From: Episyrphus balteatus
Lineage: Eukaryota > Arthropoda > Insecta > Diptera > Syrphidae
Assembly: GCF_945859705.1 (NCBI RefSeq)
Contig: NC_079137.1
Span: forward strand, 69,772,277 to 69,836,276
DNA: 64,000 nucleotides
Direction of reading: 5' to 3'
Part shown: positions 20,642 through 33,122 of the stretch, piece by piece
How positions within the stretch are numbered: position 1 is the stretch's first letter
Layout of the letters: every line of letters begins with the position of its first letter
Program-made: the position numbers and the translations under genes
Notes under the pieces: model-generated
The model's database searches: none
Told to the model about the DNA's origin: nothing
The model's input: only the letters and a program-made list of their open reading frames with translations

Positions 20642-20858
20642 GTTACAATTAAATCATTAATATTATCTATCACCATAAAAAGGTTTTTAAGCTTAAATTC
20701 ATTTGAAATTCATTTATAATCTAATGTTTTGAATAAATTTTTTGCTCTATCCCAGAAAAGCTAGGTATATAAAGCTGGTACATTTTAAAATTTTTTCAAT
20801 TTAAATCTTTCGTTAAAGAAGTGTTACATTTCAGTGTTAAACTTAAAGCTATCAAATA
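20642..20858 (+). promoter_or_regulatory. Promoter region of IR gene 5
   Basis: The distal conserved block is at 20642-20727. TCAGTGTTAAACTTAAAGC begins at 20831, with the Initiator-like A at 20833, 26 nt before the ATG. A TATATAAA at about 20767 is 66 bp upstream of it, too far to serve this start in the usual way. The divergent arrangement with locus 4 makes 19877-20858 an imperfect inverted repeat around FB2. Confidence 0.55.
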
Positions 20859-22753
20859 ATGTCGTCTTTTTCAAAAATATTTATCATCGTAGCTTTAATT
20901 GTGCTTAAACCAGCTAAAGGTCGTCTTCAAATAAATCAAACGGAAAATAATTTAATAAACGCTATCCACGCTCTTATTTTGAATGACAATCTCTATGATA
21001 TTTACTTTTCCAAAAAAACTTTTGGCATATTTTTTCATGAAAATGAGTCATTTGAAAATAAATTGATATTTGGTGATATGATTGATAAGTTCCGTCTTAA
21101 AGATATTGGAAATGCTGAAATAGAGCTTTCAACAGGGTCTTCATTGAAACACAAGACCCATGCACTGATTCTTTTTGTCAATTCAGTAAACATATTCAAG
21201 TTAGTTTGTGAATTCTTATCTCTTTTCTATTCACAAAGAAAGTTTTTTTTTAGTCTTTTAGTTACAAGAATTAGAAGTGGTTCTGACACTTCTGGAGAGT
21301 ATCAGAAATATTATGTGTTACTACCTGATTTTGAACATGAGCAACGAACTGTTATTGAAAAAATTCTTCAGTCCTGCTTCGAAATGCTGATTATCGATGT
21401 GAACATCTTGGTTCAGGATATCGAAGGAACCGTTAAAGTGTACACTTATTTTCCGTTTACAAAAATAATTTGCAGAAGCAGCAGTCCAGTGATTTACAAT
21501 CGTTTCAAAAATGGCAAACTCGAATTTAAGAAACCTTCTTTTCCACTAAAAAACAGAAATTTGTGGCAGTGTTCTCTTAGAGCGATAGTTTTTGCTATGA
21601 ATCCATTTATTAACATTCACGAAAATCAAATTGATGGATTGGATATTTCATTTCTAAAGGTTCTTTCGAAGGCTATGAATTTTAAACTAGAATTTGTATT
21701 TTCTTTCAAACATAGAGGAGAGGTTTTTGAAAATGGAACAATGACAGGTGGTTTCAAAATGGTATGTTAGAAGATTGTATGTAGATACCACATTTCTTAA
21801 GATAATACTGTATTGTTTTTTTTTTTTCTCAGTTAAATGATGGACAAGGGGACATATTGTTTATTGGAAACTATTGCCTGGAACATCGACGAAAACATTT
21901 CGCTAGAACAAGGGTATATACAAGTGCAAAACTGAAAACCCTTTTGAAACCAGCAAAACCTTACACTACATTGGAAATATTATTAATTCCATTTGAAACC
22001 TCAACGTGGTTAGCCATTGTAACTCTAGCAATCGGAAAATGGATCGGAAAACAATTATTGAAAAAGCAAATCTTTGGAAAAAATTATGATTCTAAAAAAT
22101 TTAGTTTCAGAATTCAATTAGTTTGTTGGTTACTTGGTACATTTATTCTACGCAGTTTGTACGAGGGTTCAATATTTAAATTTTTTTATGACAAACCTAT
22201 CAGAGATTTCCCAAGAAATTTAGATGAAATGGTAGATCAAGGATATAATTTTATATCCAAAACTACTGTGAAAAACTTTTTGGAACCTTTATTAGCAAAA
22301 GACAGAATGATTTTGTCCGATAAAAGTTGGCCAGATATTTATCAAAAATTTTACAATTCAAAAGACGAAAAGCTTGTATTGATTGCAGTATCAAAATTGT
22401 CTCGAAAAATGCATTATAAACTTAAATTTGATCATTATATAAGATCTAAATCTCCTGTTTTACGTGTGAATTATTGTGGATATATACCAAAATTTTCATA
22501 TTTAACAAAACCATTTAATGAACAAATTGATTTATTGCAAAGCAATGGCGAAATTAGAAAGATTTTTCGTTCAAAAGAAACGAAACATAAATTCCATGAG
22601 ACACCTGTTAATTTTTTGTCAATTAATAAGCTATGGGGAGTATTTCAAATGCTTGTTGCATCATATTTAATTGGTTTAGTTGTATTTCTTTTTGAAGTTT
22701 TTGCAAAACGCAACAAAATTTTAAAAATAATTATTATTGATTTCTTTTACTAA
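20859..22753 (+). CDS. Divergent ionotropic receptor (IR), gene 5, three exons
   Basis: Exons 20859-21199, 21254-21761 and 21833-22753 join to 1770 nt (589 aa); introns are 54 and 71 bp. The intron 1 donor is GTTAGT rather than GTAAGT, and intron 1 is stop-free in frame, so a retained form would add 18 residues. Signal peptide (SKIFIIVALIVLK), N-terminal part with LQINQTENNLINAIHAL (here Ala replaces the Cys found in the others), S1 with QIDGLDISFLKVLSKAMNFK, M1 at about 340-354, gate helix at about 376-396 (CWLLGTFILRSLYEGSIFKF), S2, and M3 near LWGVFQMLVASYLIGLVVFL. A chemoreceptor channel role is inferred from the family. No stop codon or splice defect is seen. Confidence 0.9.
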
Positions 22754-22948
22754 AATTGGTTTATTTTTCAAGAAAATGTTAATATTTAAACTTCATATTA
22801 TAAATGTTTTGGATTTTGAAAATAATGTTTTTTCTACATTTTTAATAATTCGTAAAAAAATATTTTCTAACCGTTAATAAAAGTATCTTATTGTCATGAC
22901 ACCCTTATTTCTGACTTTCTCCACAAACGATTAAGACGAACATTTGTA

Positions 22949-23934
22949 TAGGGGAGAGTGGGGCTAAATGTAACAGGGGTAAGAATTAACAGCTAAAAAA
23001 AGCGATGTTCTTTTCAATATTAAGAAACGCGTAAAGGAGAAAAATGCTCAATTTTTGCATATCTCCCGGCACATTTTTTTCAGATGAAGATTAGACGACA
23101 GGGTGAGAAGTTACACTAGTGGTGCCCAAAAAATGCATGTTTGTAACTTTTTTTTTTAATTTTATTTTTGGTCTACCTCTTTACCCGAAAAAGATAGAGT
23201 GCTAAGTGTTTTTTTTTGTTATATGCAACTGTGTTTTGGCTCAAATTGCGTGTATATGTTATGTCTATATCAGTTTCGCTTTTTTTTTAAATTGATTTTA
23301 TGTGCCAAATTTCATGCTGGGGCTAGTTGTAACATTTTTCCGGGGCAAGTTGTACCATGTAAAAACCTACCTATACTGAAAAATTGTTTACCTAATATAA
23401 TTAACAACCCTGAATATGAATGCTTGTAATTGAATTTGTATTTATTTTGAAATTGGAAACACATTTTTGAACCACCACTTGAATTCATAAAGCTTATAAA
23501 ACAATTTATGAATTCGAATAACTTTTATTTAAGACTACTGTCAAATTTTCTCTGAAAATCTTGGATTTGCTCCATTTTTTACAAATTTGCACCAAAATTT
23601 CATGACTGAGGTTTGTTTTTATTGTTATTAATTAAAAATAAATAAATATAAACAAATAAAGGTATTTTTCTCTTATTTTTAGTTCTTGGTACAACCTACC
23701 CCGGTATGTGTTACACTTTACCCCGTATGTGGGGTAAGTTGAAACAACACGATTTTTTTTTTGGAAGCTTTATTTTTCAACATTACCGTTATGTTTTGCT
23801 AAATTTTTATGATGGATCTTGGAGCTAAAACATGGGTCTTTAATTTAAAAAAGGTCTGGTTGACCCACTTTCAAATTTGTAGGAGAACCATCGATTTTAG
23901 AAAAAAGTGTTACATTTGGCCCCACTCTCCCCTA
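22949..23934. mobile_element. Motif-iterated TIR element E2
   Basis: 986 bp with 27-bp terminal inverted repeats (22949-22975 and 23908-23934) that differ at one position. They begin TAGGGGAGAGTGGGGC and continue YAAATGTAACA. TA is present at both outer ends. The inside repeats variants of GGGGYAAGTTGTAAC in both directions (near 22960, 22976, 23320, 23341, 23690-23715, 23730 and 23915). It has no coding capacity, so it is non-autonomous. Confidence 0.85.
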
Positions 23935-24435
23935 CACAAGCTTCTGAAAAACAGTATTATTGAAATAAAAAAAATTAGAAACCTTTATTTATTGGTTTTC
24001 TTAAAAATATGTTTTTGAAAAATATTTTTTTTTTTTCAATTGGCTTATTTTTATAAATTGTCGCATGACTAAATTTTTTTAAATCATTGTAGTTTGAGAA
24101 CATTTTAAACATTTTTAAACGTTAAAAACGGTTAGAAATAAATTAATACGTTGAAAACTATTCTGGTCACATAATATAGAAAATAAATTAAAAGATTACA
24201 AAATAATCTGCCATACTTGCATACAAGCATTCAGTATAATTAGGTATTCGAATTCATGAGAATCACAGAGAACGAACATTAATAAAAACTGAAACCAGGT
24301 AGAACGCCGAATTCGTACAGATTTTCAAAACGAATGTCTCGTTCAATAAAATTAAGAAGACAGAAAAGTTAATTGAGTGACGAATAAGGTTATTAGGTTG
24401 CAAATTTTAGTCTTTTTAAGAACTGTATGCACTAG
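23935..24435. other. AT-rich spacer, nothing recognised
   Basis: No open frame, RNA motif or repeat relation to the rest of the window that I can see. Confidence 0.55.
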
Positions 24436-25462
24436 CCCAAAGAATTAAGGGAACAAATAAAATCGGGATTTTTTTTTGTGATTTTCGATAGGCTGTATCT
24501 CAGTAAAAAATGATCGTATCATGACAAAACAAAAAGCATGTGAAAGCATACTTCTTCTAGTTTAAGATTTTATGACATGATTTTTTATTTCTAACGGTAA
24601 AATAGCTTAATCGAGAAAAATCAAATTCTTTTGAGATTATTTCAAAATTTTATGAGTACCTATATATCGTTTGAATTTTAGATAAACCAAAGGAAAATCA
24701 AAATTTTTCAAAATTAGGAAAACTATCAAAAAATGGTATGAAATTTTTTTTCTAAATTTAACGTTTTTGAAAACTTTTAGTTTTTCTTTGATTTATCTAA
24801 AATTTTGAAATAATCTCAAAAGAATTTGATTTTTCTCCTAAAAAAGTGATTAGAAGTATCTAAGTCATTTAGAGCTGGTGTTTTATTTCATCTCAAAAGT
24901 TCAAATCCTCACAACCGAAAAACTGCTTGATGAATAAGTCTGAAACTTTGCATATTAATTAATGCCTGTGTTGATAGCTTTTCTAAATTGATCTCAAATG
25001 TAAAATAAACATTTTGCTTAACAAAGTTAGCTTAATTTTTCTGTAGAAAATTGAAAGAAGTTTTTAAATATATCCTTGAATTTTCTATAAAGTTATCCGT
25101 TGTTAAGATATTGATAGTCAAAGTTTGGGTTTTGGTTTGATGACTGATATTGAAGTCTAAAAAAAATCGTAAATGTTTAAAACAAAAAGAATCTTGAAGC
25201 CAAATAAATAACCTTTCTAAAAATAATAATCATTTCATCACAAATTTTTTTTTTACTTATTATTAGAAAAGTGAAAACAAAAACAATTTTGAAAACGATT
25301 TAGCTATTTTACCGTTAAAAATAAAATATTTCGTCATAAAATCCTTAAACAAGAAGAATGTAGCTTTCACATGTTTTTTGTTTTGTCATGATACGATCAT
25401 TTTTTTACTGAGATACAGCCTATCGAAGATAACGATTTTTTTTGTTTCCTTAATATTTTGTG
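24436..25462. mobile_element. Fold-back element FB3 with a nested inner palindrome
   Basis: Outer arms of about 170 bp: 24436-24607 pairs with 25290-25462, sharing CGATAGGCTGTATCTCAGTA, ATGATCGTATCATGACAAAA and CGGTAAAATAGCT. Inside, 24613-24837 is a second palindrome whose arms share GAGAAAAATCAAATTC and TTTTGAGATTATTTCAAAAT. The ~450-bp remainder is unique here. Confidence 0.8.
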
Positions 25463-28400
25463 TATGTAAAAAAGATTGGTAGCTTTTTGGTAACAGTAGT
25501 TCTTTACGGAAAAATTGTAAAAATTCGTTTGACACGAAGGTTGGCTAAAATGTCTGAGCTAGAAGATCTTTATAAAGACAGGCGAGAAGGGGGACAGACA
25601 AAAATTTTGTAAAGCATTTTCCGTAGTCATAATGAGAAGTTTGATTATATTTATCAATTTTTTAAAATGCCCTTGTTTCAAAAAATTCACAAACCTATTT
25701 ATTGCTTGTTACAATAACCCTTAACAAGAATTCCATTCCCTTACAAGAAAAACTCAGATCAGAAGACCTACATGGCTAGGTACTTGTCTTCTTATATATT
25801 TTCTACATAACCAAAGTAAATAGAAAATTAAATCTCATTTTATTTTGAAGAAAAAAAAATATGAAGAAGCTAAAAAACCTTTGACCATAACAAAAGCACA
25901 TTATTTGTCATGATTTAACCACTTCTGGCTGCTCCTTACAAACATCACTTCTTCCTGGTTCCTTAGCAATTTAGTGAACACACAGTTGTAGAGGTAAGTC
26001 CCTTTTGCCACAACTCAACCCGTTTTTTTTTTCTCTTTTTCTAATTTTTAATTTAAAAACTCAAGATAGTTTAGGTTGGTTGGTGTTGGTGGTATATGTT
26101 CATATACACGATATATGGTTGGTTTCAAAGGTTCTGTATTGTTAAATTAAAGAGAAATTGTTGTTGAAAAAAAAAATAAATAAAAATAAATAAACCAAAC
26201 GAATCATGCAGCAAGAAAATATTACACACACACAAAGAAATACATAATGAAAAAAGAGTAAAACTCTATATAATACCACGCTTCATCTTAAGCTTTTACC
26301 CAAGAACATCTTCGTCTTCTTCGTCGTCATTTTTGTCGACGACTACGACCACCGACCGGAAGAAGCTGCAATTGCCTGTGGGATGAGATAAATTCTGAAG
26401 GAAATATCGCATCAAGGGAAATCTCTGTCCTAACCACAAAGTCCACAACCAAACTAAAAGAAACTCATCTATTCTCTAACAGAGTGGTGATGGTGGTCTC
26501 TGAGTCTGTCTCGTTGAAACACCAAAGCAGCTGCAGTAGCAGCTGCAGTTATAAGAAAAGTGTGTTTAATGTCTGTCTGTCCGTTCGTTCGTCGTCCATC
26601 TGGCTGTTATTCTGGTCTCGTCCTTTTAGCACAATAATCCGACAAATTGGCTGCGAATCAATTTACTCCTAGAGTCTCTCAGAGTCCTCGCCTTCTTCTT
26701 CTTCTTCTCAGAGGCTATACCAATAGAATATTTCTTCAAAGTTTTTATATATATGCGTCAGGAACAGGATCAAGCAGGATGTGTATAAGAAAACTTTAAG
26801 GATGCATTCTTGAATCCTTGGTTATAATAATGTAGGTACATGTTTTTATACATACTTTCATATATATAACAGCCCATTCATATGTCAGGATATTCATGTA
26901 TGTTGATATGTTTAAAGCATGTTGGTTTCTAGGTTTTAGGTACATCCTGTCACTCATAGATGAGGGTGGTTTTTTTTTAATTTTTTTTTTTAAGGATTTT
27001 TTTTTTCAACTTGCTCATTCTTTATACAACTTTTACTGTGTGTGCATCAGAAGAGATCTCTCTAGATGAAATCTTTAAAAGCTTCACTTCTGCTCTCAGG
27101 TGGGGATTCCTTGTCGGTAATGGAAAATTGATTCAGTTCTTATTCTTATTTTTACTTTTTTATTGTATTCGTCTTTCTTTTTTTTTACTGTTTGTTGCAT
27201 TTCCCGATTGAAGGAAGGAAGAAATCTTATTGAAGGGTTTTCCTTCAATAAAACAGGTTGATTGCAAAAATGCAAATCATTTACCCTACAGAATCTTGCA
27301 AAATAAATGTTTTATCTTGATATTTTTTGGTCTGTTTTTGAAAAAAAAGGACTTTGAAAAAGCTTTTTTGATTTAATTATGTCACAATAAGTGGTGATAG
27401 TATAATTGAAATCAGGTAGAAGGTTCAGTCAAAGGTAATTTATAAGAAAATAAAACTTTGTTTCAAAAAGAATACAACAGAAGAAAAGAAATATAAGCAT
27501 TTTTGTGGCAAGTACCTTGTGATCTTTAAGAAATTTTCATACAATTTTTGAAATGTTTAATCCGTCTTCGGTGTTTACTTACCTGAAAGAAAAAGAAAAA
27601 ATATTGATTTAATAAACATCAAACATTTATACAAAAAGAAAATAACTGTTGCAAGAACCAGGAAGAAAATTTAAAAAAATATTAGGTAGGTATCATTTTT
27701 TTCCAATACATTTTGTATATAGAAATCGTAAGAAAATTTGATTAAAATTGGTTCACCTTTTGACGAAATATTTGCTATTTACCTAACAACATTAATTTTC
27801 GAAAAAAAAACCAAGGTATCCGGAAAAAATATGCATTTTGAAAAAATTTCTTAAAAATGGATCGATTGAGCTTGAGACATCAATGAAAAGCTCAATTAAC
27901 AAATAAAGTTAAAAGCATCCTTGAGCTGAGTAACAAACTGTCCAACACCTGAAAACTAAATTTCAAAAATTTTTAGCCAAACAAGTTTTTGAAAAATTGA
28001 TTTTTTGAATTAAAAATAAGATATTTTCATATCAAATTCCGAAACAAGTTTAGGTTTACAGATACAAGCACAGGCCTATCTATTTATGTAAAAAAAACTT
28101 ACAAATTTTTATTTTTTCGGATTTTCGAGAAAAATCAAGGTTAACCCCTTGGCTAAAAAAATACATTTCCAAAAATTTCTTCCAAATCCATAGAGTGAGA
28201 CATCCAAAAAACGGTCTCTTTAACCTCTATTCATAAATGTAAACCAAATCTTTTTTTCAGGTCTGGAGGCTAAATTATTTACAATCGAAAGCAGATATTT
28301 TCGGAACAAAATCTCCAAACAAGTTTTATCTTACAGATACAAAATTTTCTCCTAAAGTAAGTCTGAAGATAGAAGACAATATCTGAAAAGTGAAGAATAG

Positions 28401-31400
28401 AAAATTATTATTTCTTTGATGTCCGAAATTTTTGAGCACCAAATTTTGTAGACTTTTTTAACAAAACCTTGAATATTTTATAAAACGTTCCAGCTACAAA
28501 ATTGTGGTTTGCGCCATAAATTTCGTTTTACAATTTATTGATATCAAGAAATTTTTCAAAAAAGTATTTTTTTAAACTTTTGTGCATTCGTAGACACATG
28601 GGACCAGAAGAGCATTTTTTAAATATAAAATACAAAAAAAAAAATAACCGATGGGAGCTGATATTAATTTTTCCTGTACGAAATTGTATTTAAAACCTTC
28701 AATTTCTAAAAAAGAAAAAAATTAAAAAATCTACTTTTTTAAATGGTATGGAATCTTGAAGAGCATAAAAGCAATCGTTGTTTTTTTTTAAAGCTATAAT
28801 ACTGAAAAAATTCAAGTTTTAAGGTTTTTATATCGATACAGCGATTTTTTGTAAATTTTTGAAGTTATTTTGGAGCTAGGTTTTTTTTTAACCGACCTTT
28901 AATACTTTCAAAAGCGTGCGATCTATAAAATTGGGCTCACACCAAACACTTGTTTTTTTTTTTTAAGATTAAAATACTGGCAATTGTTTTTTTGTCAAAA
29001 AAGTCATTTTTTTTTTTCAAAACGTCTCTATTGGCTCGAACAAACCGGAAATGCAATTTTAAACTTAAAACTGAAATAAAAATTACTCATAGGAGCTATA
29101 AATTAATTTTTAGGCAGCATATTAACATTTAATAAGATACAATTTCTGAGATTACCAAGCAGTTCTTAAGACTAAGGTACTTCCAGGAAGCTACTTTTAA
29201 TTTTTGTCAGCTTGGTTTGAGGATGTTGACGCTAAATTGAAAACAGATTTTTTTTCTGTGTTATTTACCTCAATCCCCATATCCTCACGTAAATTCTGAA
29301 AAATGTACTTTTTAGAAAATTAGCCCTTCTACAAAAAAAAGGTAAATTTCCATGACCTTTCCTTCATTATTGTTTTCAAAACAAATCAAATCTTCACTTT
29401 AGAGATAATTATCACTTAATTATCTTTAAAAGTCAAACTATCTATAATTAATTGTAGCACCTCCTCATTCTCATACAAGTATCACTTAATTTTATACATT
29501 TTTTGCACCAAATTGCTATCTTACCTGCAGAAGAAAAATGAAAAAACCAAAAAAAAAATAAAACAATTGACAATGCCTGCGGTTAAAAGTAGGAGTAGGT
29601 AGTACAAACCAAATGCGGTTTTGTGCCACTCCATTTCTTTTGTTGAATTAAGATAATTGAAATCAGAGGGTGGTAAATCTTCATGTCACAATATTAATGA
29701 GTGGTGAACATTTTGCACCATACCTAAAGCAAAAAAAAAGAAGAAATTTAAATCAACAACAGAAAAGACTGACAATGCCCCCACTCGTACTTCTGAAAAG
29801 ATTCATACTGAACGCACAAAGCAATAAATCCTTTTTCCTCAATCCACAAGAATAACACACATAACTTCACACACACATACACACTCTTCATGTCAAGTCT
29901 TTGTTATAATGTATCGCTGTGAATAGAGAAACACAGGGTGTTTCTTTTAAGAGGGGAATGTGTAAAGTTGAAGACTTCAGTTGAAAATTGTGATGAAACA
30001 TTTGGAATAAAAATAGTCGTAAAATACAACAGAAACATCCTATTTATGCATTTGTCCTTCAAAAATCTTTAATACAACATATCCACAAGACAACACGAAC
30101 CCGACTTAAATATCTTATCCCAGACCCCTAACCCCAAACAATAAAAAAATCCAAAAACAAAAATAAGAAAGAAAAAAGGAAGCCGAAGGACACTCTCATT
30201 TCTGACCAAAGAAATATGTGATTTCTTGTTTTTGGCATTATCCTGTTTGTGGACTATGAAACGACAAATGCAAATAAAAAAATAAAAAAAAAAAATAAAA
30301 CAACAACATCCAAAAGGACATCTGCATTTGACACACAAATTTAGGAGGGTTTGGTATGCACTTTTGTAGACAAAACTTGGGGGTGGGTAGATGAAGAATT
30401 GTGTTGGTGCTTGAATGTCCTTTATTTTATATATCTCTCTCCCCATCATCATAACAAAAATAACAACAACAAAAACGGAAATAGTATTCAGAGAAAATTG
30501 TGAAAGATGAGGTGCAAACATTTTGAATTGTATGATGCCATTTGCACATTTGGTGTGCATCATCCCCTAAAGTAGGATTACCTACCACAGGTAAAAACCA
30601 CGAGAAGAAAAATAAAAGGGAAAAGGATTTCAAATAATTAGAGCAATGGAAGTACCAGGACATCAATTTATTATAATACATTTTTCTTCCTTTATTTTTC
30701 CACCCACCCTCCTCCTGTGCTATGGCTGCACCTGGAGAAGAATTTTTCGTCGCTCATTTGTTTAAATTTTCATATATTTATTTTTTTTGTGTTGCATTTT
30801 GAAATTTTTTTTTTATTTTTGTTGCACGCGAGAATTCCTAACTAAACTTCGCCGCTTTCGCCCCAATTAATGTGAAATGGAAACGGAAACAGAAACATTT
30901 TGTTTATTTTTTTTTTTGTTCATTTTTCAAAAAAAAAAAAAAAAAATTTATGCATGGAATACTTGTATGAATTCTGAACTCTTGAAGTGATGCGAGAGTG
31001 TAGGTGACCTCATTATACGTAGATGATATGGACTTTTAAGCAAAAAAAAACATTATATTTTATAAATTGTGTTTGTTTTATGAATATGTGTGTGGGTGTG
31101 TTTTTGTTTGTTTGTTTTTGTAAAATATAATACATTTTGAAGGTTTAGTTTATGGGGCTAAAACATATTATTGTTTATGATGCAAAACAGAATAAATAAA
31201 ATATTTTGATGGCTGGTAGAAGATAGTGGACACAAGATAGGGGACAATGGGTTAAGGGAAGGTAAGGACACTTTAATGCAACATTTAGTTAAATGTTTCG
31301 TTTTCTTATCAAAAATATTCATGTAGTATTTTATGAGCTATCTCAATTTCGTTAGGTTAAATTAGGTAGAAATTTCCTGACCTAACCTGATTCTAAAATT

Positions 31401-31609
31401 TATGTTAAAAAAAAAAAAATTAAACCAGCTGGCGTTGCCGTTAAACATTTTTGAAAAGTCGCTAAAAAAGGTAGCTTTCAGAAAATAAGGTTGCAAAACG
31501 AAATAGATGAATATGCCGTCTGATTGAGTAAAAAAATAAAATCTTCAATATTTTAACTTATTTTTCATTGATTTTAGGTTAGAATTTTAGTCACAACTAA
31601 TTTTTAAAA
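25463..31609. other. Non-coding stretch, simple-sequence rich
   Basis: No convincing exon in 6 kb. About 26290-26710 is less AT-rich and holds CTTCGTCGTC/GTCTGTCTGTCCG-type simple sequence. About 27700-29150 is T/A-rich with diverged internal duplications. About 29850-30720 is A-rich on the + strand, which produces a long but low-complexity minus-strand frame (30069-30563). It could be intergenic or part of a large intron. Confidence 0.55.
27797..28345. repeat. Diverged direct duplication (~275-335 bp period)
   Basis: Landmarks recur in the same order: AAACAAGTTTAGGTTTACAG / AAACAAGTTTTATCTTACAG (28042 and 28317), TGAGACATC (about 27880 and 28196), and ATATTTTC before them. Similarity is weak between the landmarks. 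Confidence 0.4.
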
Positions 31610-31868
31610 TTTTGTTACCACCTTAACTTGATAGAAAATTGAATTTGCTATGAAAAGTGTCTTTGTACCTTTTGAACGTTAAGCTTGGTTTTTGAGTTAA
31701 ATCGAAAAAATGAAAACCGACCAGTGTTGCCGTTTTCTCAGAAATGCACCAATGGATTTAGTAGAACTTTTGGCTGGAGTATTCTTTTATGCCAAAAGTA
31801 ATCATATTCAGCAATAAAAAATCTTGAACGAATTTCTTCTATTTTTGCTCTGGAGCTCCGGTCTATTA
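31610..31868. repeat. Partial second copy of fold-back FB2
   Basis: ATGCACCAATGGATTTAGTA, TTTTGGCTGGAGTATTCTTT and CTCTGGAGCTCCGGTCTATT match the right half of FB2 (20340-20440) in the same order. Its left part matches the middle of FB2 in inverted order. Confidence 0.65.
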
Positions 31869-32062
31869 AATATGTAGACTATAAGAAATAAAAAATAGAA
31901 ATAAATAGACATTTTTATTCATTCCGTTCAATTATTTGTTCATAGTTTGTGTAATCATTGTGTATTAATCTCCACTCAAAAAAATATGACAATTTTCATA
32001 TTTTAGCCCAGGAGGCACCTAAACGAACTTGTTATGTATTTTCAATATTTAGATACCTATAA

Positions 32063-32785
32063 AAATAAAATGCACGACTGGGGTCGCACGTACTTGCTCT
32101 TGTAGTTCAAAGTATCGTTATCTTAAATAGTTATTGGAAATTTAAGATTTTGTTTAGTGTCGAGAAAAAAAAAATAAAAAAAAAATTGCAAGTTAAAAAA
32201 ATTAAAATTAAATTTTTTTTTCAAAAACTTTTTTAATTTTTTTTTTTATTTTTGACACTTCAAAATTATGTCTGTAAATTTTGAATAAAATTAACTTATG
32301 CTTTGATGAAATATATGAACTTAAAAAATATGTTAATTTTTGAAAAACGGCAATGCCATATTTCCGTTCTCCGCATTTTTTGAGAAAAACTAAAAACGCA
32401 GTTTTGTAAGAATCAATGGGAGTATTACCTACATCAAATTTAATCAAAATCGTTAGAGCCGTTTTCGAGAAATTTGCAATACCTCGAAAACTTTATATGG
32501 GAGATATGCGTTTAAAAGGAGATATTAGAAAAATAAAAAAACGGGTCTAGGGAATTACGTAAAAATCATGTGTACCAAGTTTCAAGCAAATCCGTCCATC
32601 CGTTTAGGCCCTAGCTTGATGTACAGATGGACGCACAGACGCACAGACGCACAGACCGACGGACGGCATGACGAAAACCACTTTTTTGATCTTCTCCATC
32701 ATCGTAATGTCGGTTTTGATTAAAACCTCGATTTTTTTTTTCTACACGAAACCAATACTTGCCCTATAGAGCAAGTAAAAAGAGT
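32063..32785 (+). mobile_element. Dispersed repeat family D, copy D1
   Basis: Non-coding. It starts near AAAATGCACGACTGGGGTCG and ends with the hairpin TACTTGCCCTATAGAGCAAGTA. Near the 3' end are CGTTTAGGCC, a (GACGCACA)n-like microsatellite (about 32630-32665) and CTCCATCATCGTAATGTC. The same order of landmarks is found in D2, D3 and D5. The class is uncertain; terminal hairpins plus an internal microsatellite resemble non-autonomous Helitron/DINE-like or SINE-like repeats. Confidence 0.75.
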
Positions 32786-33122
32786 CTCAAATGTGCTGGA
32801 TTTTAAAGATTGTTACACTCATGAAACTTGGCAAAAAGTTTGCTTTTGGAATAAGAACCAAAGAGAAAAAAAAGTCTATACAAAAAAGTTTGGTGGAAGG
32901 GTGTTTTTTTCGCGGACAAGAGGGAGGGGTTGAAGCTCAAAAATATAGTGAAAAAAATTGTTTGTGAAATATCACCATATGACACATGTTTTTAAGGTAT
33001 TTTTTGATCCTGAATTTAAAAATAAAGTCAATACGATTGCTCTAAAAAAATTTGTTACCGATTAAAAACAAGGGTGCGTGTTTTTTGACCTCAACAAGTA
33101 AAATATAACCGAAACCCATTTT
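32786..33122. repeat. Diverged tandem-unit DNA between D1 and D2
   Basis: Contains the unit core GGTGGAAGGGTGTTTTTTTC (about 32891) and AGGGTGCGTGTTTTTTGACC (about 33072). The same core recurs at 34100-34510, which suggests an old tandem array later split by D2. Confidence 0.45.

Noticed and set aside
20765..20774. TATATAAA as the TATA box of IR gene 5
   Set aside because: It is about 66 bp upstream of the shared Initiator-like site, beyond the usual 25-31 bp, and is not present at the paralogues.
30069..30563. 164-codon minus-strand open frame
   Set aside because: It lies over A-rich low-complexity DNA giving F/C/I-rich peptide, with no domain, splice support or relative in the window.
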